Part shown: positions 14,738 to 17,096 of the stretch, piece by piece
Layout: each line of letters begins with the position of its first letter
Position numbering within the stretch: the stretch's first letter is position 1
From: Candidatus Nealsoniibacteriota bacterium
Lineage (GTDB): Bacteria; Patescibacteriota; Minisyncoccia; Minisyncoccales; GWA2-38-27
Length of the DNA stretch: 17,096 bases
Direction of reading: 5' to 3'
NCBI GenBank assembly: GCA_003559065.1
Contig: PWMZ01000050.1
Coordinates: forward strand, 1-17,096
Program-made: the position numbers and the translations under genes
The notes under the pieces: generated by a model
What the model saw: only the letters and a program-made list of their open reading frames with translations
Database searches by the model: none
Told to the model about the DNA's origin: nothing

Positions 14738-15996
14738 TTCAGATTTTTAAAATAAAAGACCTAAGAAACAAGATACTGTTTATCTTGGGAGTTTTTGCTA
14801 TTTTCAGGTTAATGGCTAATATTCCTATGCCTGGTATGGATCCAGAAAACCTTAGGCAGTTTTTTCAGGACTTTCAAATGTTTGGTCTTTTGAATGTTTT
14901 TACCGGAGGAGCTTTAGATAGATTTTCCATTGTTATGTTGGGAATTGGTCCTTATATTACCGCTGTCATTATTTTGCAATTATTAACAATGATTTTCCCT
15001 CAGCTGGAAAAAATGTATAAAGAAGAAGGAGAAGCCGGCAGACAAAAATTTAATCAATACGGAAGATATTTAACCGTTCCTTTAGCCTTTGTTCAAGGTT
15101 ATGGAATGCTTACTTTATTTCAAAGACAGCAAGTAATAGCTCCTTTAGGTCCTTTTCAAATGTTAGTCTCTTTAGCTACTATTACCGCTGGTACCGTATT
15201 TTTAATGTGGTTGGGAGAACTTATTTCAGAAAAAGGTATTGGCAATGGTGTTTCTCTTTTAATTTTTGCCGGAATTATTGCTGACTTTCCTAATCAGGTA
15301 AGACAAATGGTTGTTATGTGGGATCCGGCCCAGTTGCCCTCTTATTTACTCTTTTTCGGGATGGCTTTACTGATTATAGCGGCCGTAGTTTTAATTAACG
15401 AAGGAAGGAGAAATATTCCGGTTTCTTACGCTAAAAGAGTGAGAGGGAATAAGATGTACGGAGGAGTTTCTACTTATTTGCCTTTGAATGTTAATCCGGC
15501 CGGAGTTATGCCTATTATTTTTGCTCTTTCTGTTTTGATGTTTCCGGGAATGATTGCCAGTTTTTTTGCTGGTACAGAGGGGATGATTGGAAGTATTTTC
15601 CAATCAGTTGATGTTTTTTTTAATAATATTTGGTTTCAAAATATCTTTTATTTCGTGCTAGTAGTTTTGTTTACTTTCTTTTATGCTGCCGTTACTTTTG
15701 ATCCTGATTCAATTTCCAGTAATTTGCAAAAAATGGGAGGGTTTGTTCCCGGTATTAGGCCAGGCGAGTCAACTGCTCTTTTTATTAAAAAAATATTAAA
15801 TAGAGTGTTATTATTCGGCGCTGTTTTTTTAGGAACTATTGCTGTGATGCCTTCTATCGTGGCTGGCTTAACCGGAGTGGAAGTTTTCGGGTTTTTAATC
15901 GGAGGTACATCTCTCTTGATTTTAGTTAGTGTTGTTTTAGAGACCATGAGGCAAATTAAAGCCCAACTGGATATGAGAGAATATGAAAACTTTTAA
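14719..15996 (+). CDS. secY: Protein translocase subunit SecY
   Basis: SecY is the channel of the Sec translocon in the cytoplasmic membrane. The 425-residue protein has the expected ten hydrophobic segments. Typical features are RLMANIPMPGMD (30-41) after the first helix, a plug region with GLLNVFTGGALDRFSI (56-71), and conserved cytoplasmic loop residues PVSYAKRVRGNKMYGG near 234-249 that contact SecA or the ribosome. FVPGIRPGEST marks the loop before helix 9. The start lies 19 bases inside rplO, and the gene overlaps the next by 14 bases. GGCGG shortly upstream is the nearest thing to a Shine-Dalgarno site in the cluster, but it is not canonical. Confidence 0.97.
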   Translation: MWYQKIIQIFKIKDLRNKILFILGVFAIFRLMANIPMPGMDPENLRQFFQDFQMFGLLNVFTGGALDRFSIVMLGIGPYITAVIILQLLTMIFPQLEKMYKEEGEAGRQKFNQYGRYLTVPLAFVQGYGMLTLFQRQQVIAPLGPFQMLVSLATITAGTVFLMWLGELISEKGIGNGVSLLIFAGIIADFPNQVRQMVVMWDPAQLPSYLLFFGMALLIIAAVVLINEGRRNIPVSYAKRVRGNKMYGGVSTYLPLNVNPAGVMPIIFALSVLMFPGMIASFFAGTEGMIGSIFQSVDVFFNNIWFQNIFYFVLVVLFTFFYAAVTFDPDSISSNLQKMGGFVPGIRPGESTALFIKKILNRVLLFGAVFLGTIAVMPSIVAGLTGVEVFGFLIGGTSLLILVSVVLETMRQIKAQLDMREYENF

Positions 15997-16495
15997 TGGG
16001 ATGGATCAAGAACAGAAAAATCTCTTAACCGAAATATCTTTTCTTAGAAAAAAACTTGGAATCTATTTTATTTGTAATGCAGGCTTATTATTGATTTTTT
16101 TTCTTTGTTATTATTTCTTTATTTCTTCTTGGAACCTAGGAATAATAATATTTTTGTTTTTTATCTTTCATTTAATTCTATCAAAAATTATTCGCTTTAA
16201 TAGAAAAGATTATCTTTTATTATATAAAAAAAATCTTTTATTAACAAAAAAAGGTTGGTACTCACTTAATAAAAAATTACCAGGTCATAAAAATAATACT
16301 ATTTTAATTGTTGTGATTGTTTTTGTTTTATTATCTGTAACTCTTCCTTATATCATTAATTATACGCTGGGCCATCAATTTATTATTCTTGCTATGTTTA
16401 TTTTTTTCCCTTTTATGTTTTTTTCTATTGGAATTATGATTTATTTAAAATCAAGAAAAGACTTAAAGTATCTTGTACAAAAAAAGGAAAATTGA
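15983..16495 (+). CDS. Unknown four-helix membrane protein
   Basis: I do not recognise this 170-residue protein. It has an N-terminal polar stretch of about 25 residues with a possible short amphipathic helix, two hydrophobic segments near 26-48 and 51-70, a basic cytoplasmic-type loop of about 35 residues (71-105, Lys/Arg-rich, with Tyr and Trp), two more segments near 106-126 and 132-155, and a Lys-rich tail. This gives a likely 4-TM protein with both ends in the cytoplasm. It starts 14 bases inside secY in the same operon; a second ATG at 16001 is an alternative. Position suggests a link to membrane insertion or simply hitch-hiking. No catalytic motif is seen. Confidence 0.75.
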   Translation: MKTFNGMDQEQKNLLTEISFLRKKLGIYFICNAGLLLIFFLCYYFFISSWNLGIIIFLFFIFHLILSKIIRFNRKDYLLLYKKNLLLTKKGWYSLNKKLPGHKNNTILIVVIVFVLLSVTLPYIINYTLGHQFIILAMFIFFPFMFFSIGIMIYLKSRKDLKYLVQKKEN

Positions 16496-16501
16496 TATAA
16501 T
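16473..16501 (+). promoter_or_regulatory. Extended -10 promoter giving a leaderless adk mRNA
   Basis: TTGTAC at 16473-16478 (3/6), a 17-base spacer and a perfect TATAAT at 16496-16501 preceded by TGA, an extended -10. The TGA is also the stop codon of the upstream gene. Six bases separate the -10 box from the adk ATG, the same geometry as the protease promoter at 1491-1518, so the transcript would start at or next to the start codon. Confidence 0.6.
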
Positions 16502-16507
16502 TAAGTT

Positions 16508-17096
16508 ATGAAAATAATTATTTTATTAGGAAAATCAGGCTGCGGTAAAGGAACGCAAGCTAAGCTTTTACAAAAAGAATTTGACTTTGACTATATCGGT
16601 TCAGGGGATCTTTTGAGAAAAAGAGCGGAAAAAGAAGATTTTACCGGGAAAAAATTAAAAGAAATTTTTAACTCCGGGGGGTTAGTTCCTACTCCAGTTA
16701 TTTTAAAGTTATGGTTAGATAAAGTGGAACAACTGAAAGAGAAAAAAGATTTGAAAGGAATTATTATGGACGGCAATCCCCGTAAAATCTTTGAGGCCTA
16801 TTTAATGGATGAAGTTTTTGAATATTACGGCTGGGAAAAAAATATTCAAGCTATCTTGATTGATATTTCAGACCAAGAAGCAATGGATCGGCTTTTAAAA
16901 AGAAGAATGTGTCAAGACTGTAGCAAAATCATTCCTTTTGTCGGTGAATTTAAAGAAATGAAAGAATGTCCCGATTGCCAGGGTTCTTTAATTGTTAGAA
17001 GTGATGACACTAAAGAAAGCGTCCAACAAAGATTGGCTTGGTTTAAAAAAGACGTCCAACCGATCATAGATTATTATGAGAAAAAGAATATCTTGA
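16508..17096 (+). CDS. adk: Adenylate kinase, zinc-lid type (3' end cut off)
   Basis: Adenylate kinase interconverts AMP plus ATP with two ADP. The first 196 codons are present and the frame stays open at the window end, so the gene is partial. Walker A is GKSGCGKGTQ (8-17) instead of the usual GPPGAGKGTQ. GDLLR (33-37) is the AMP-binding region; DGNPR (88-92) replaces the usual DGFPR. The lid has CxxC pairs at 135/138 and 154/157, which should bind zinc, and RSDDTKESVQQRL (164-176) matches the R-x-DD-x3-E-x2-x-x-RL signature. adk after secY is the usual order in spc operons. The two core substitutions mean another NMP kinase cannot be excluded. The predicted promoter upstream gives a leaderless mRNA. 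Confidence 0.88.
   Translation, partial: MKIIILLGKSGCGKGTQAKLLQKEFDFDYIGSGDLLRKRAEKEDFTGKKLKEIFNSGGLVPTPVILKLWLDKVEQLKEKKDLKGIIMDGNPRKIFEAYLMDEVFEYYGWEKNIQAILIDISDQEAMDRLLKRRMCQDCSKIIPFVGEFKEMKECPDCQGSLIVRSDDTKESVQQRLAWFKKDVQPIIDYYEKKNIL

Noticed and set aside
2219..17096. Recoding of UGA to glycine as in SR1/Gracilibacteria
   Set aside because: UGA ends fusA, rplD, rplW, rplP, rpsQ and others at family-typical C-termini, and no conserved Gly position is encoded by UGA.
1..17096. CRISPR array, insertion sequence, prophage or toxin-antitoxin pair
   Set aside because: No spaced direct repeats, transposase, integrase, terminal inverted repeats or small paired genes were seen; the window is almost entirely housekeeping translation genes.

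Overview
The window looks like a chromosomal segment of a Candidate Phyla Radiation (Patescibacteria) bacterium, most likely in or near Parcubacteria. The evidence is: an AT-rich genome (about 30-35% GC in lines counted by hand) with heavy Lys/Ile/Glu use; very compact packing with many overlapping genes; shortened ribosomal proteins; no rpmD (uL30) between rpsE and rplO; and a fused str-S10-spc ribosomal cluster preceded by a minimal site-2 protease gene. UGA is a normal stop here, so this is not an SR1/Gracilibacteria genome. The phylum call is inference from gene content; no 16S gene is present.

Layout. Bases 1-1163 hold an isolated, GC-richer gene (about 48% GC) for a protein with a DHH/MYG1-like metal-binding pattern and a four-cysteine tail. 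It has its own consensus promoter, a dyad that could be an operator, a strong Shine-Dalgarno site and an intrinsic terminator. Facing it on the minus strand are rpmB (bL28) and tRNA-Pro(GGG); the tRNA 5' end overlaps the rpmB 3' end by 10 bases, and a perfect 24-base palindrome closes this transcript. From 1525 everything is on the plus strand: a membrane site-2 protease, then rpsL-rpsG-fusA-tuf-rpsJ, then rplC-rplD-rplW-rplB-rpsS-rplV-rpsC-rplP-rpmC-rpsQ-rplN-rplX-rplE-rpsN-rpsH-rplF-rplR-rpsE-rplO-secY, an unknown four-helix membrane protein, and a zinc-type adenylate kinase cut by the window end.

The cluster builds both ribosomal subunits, both elongation GTPases and the membrane protein-export channel. 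Most neighbours in the rplC-to-secY stretch overlap or lie within 6 bases, so co-transcription and translational coupling are likely. Candidate control points are promoters before rpsL, tuf and adk, and hairpins before rpsL, tuf and rplC.

The most unusual signal concerns translation initiation. Apart from the first gene, none of the 29 protein genes has a canonical Shine-Dalgarno site. Instead 25 of 29 have A at -3 and 23 of 29 have T at -1 (hand count). Two monocistron-type promoters (site-2 protease and adk) place an extended -10 box exactly six bases before the ATG, which predicts leaderless mRNAs. The first gene breaks every one of these rules, suggesting recent acquisition or separate regulation. 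I did not find a wholly new multi-gene system.
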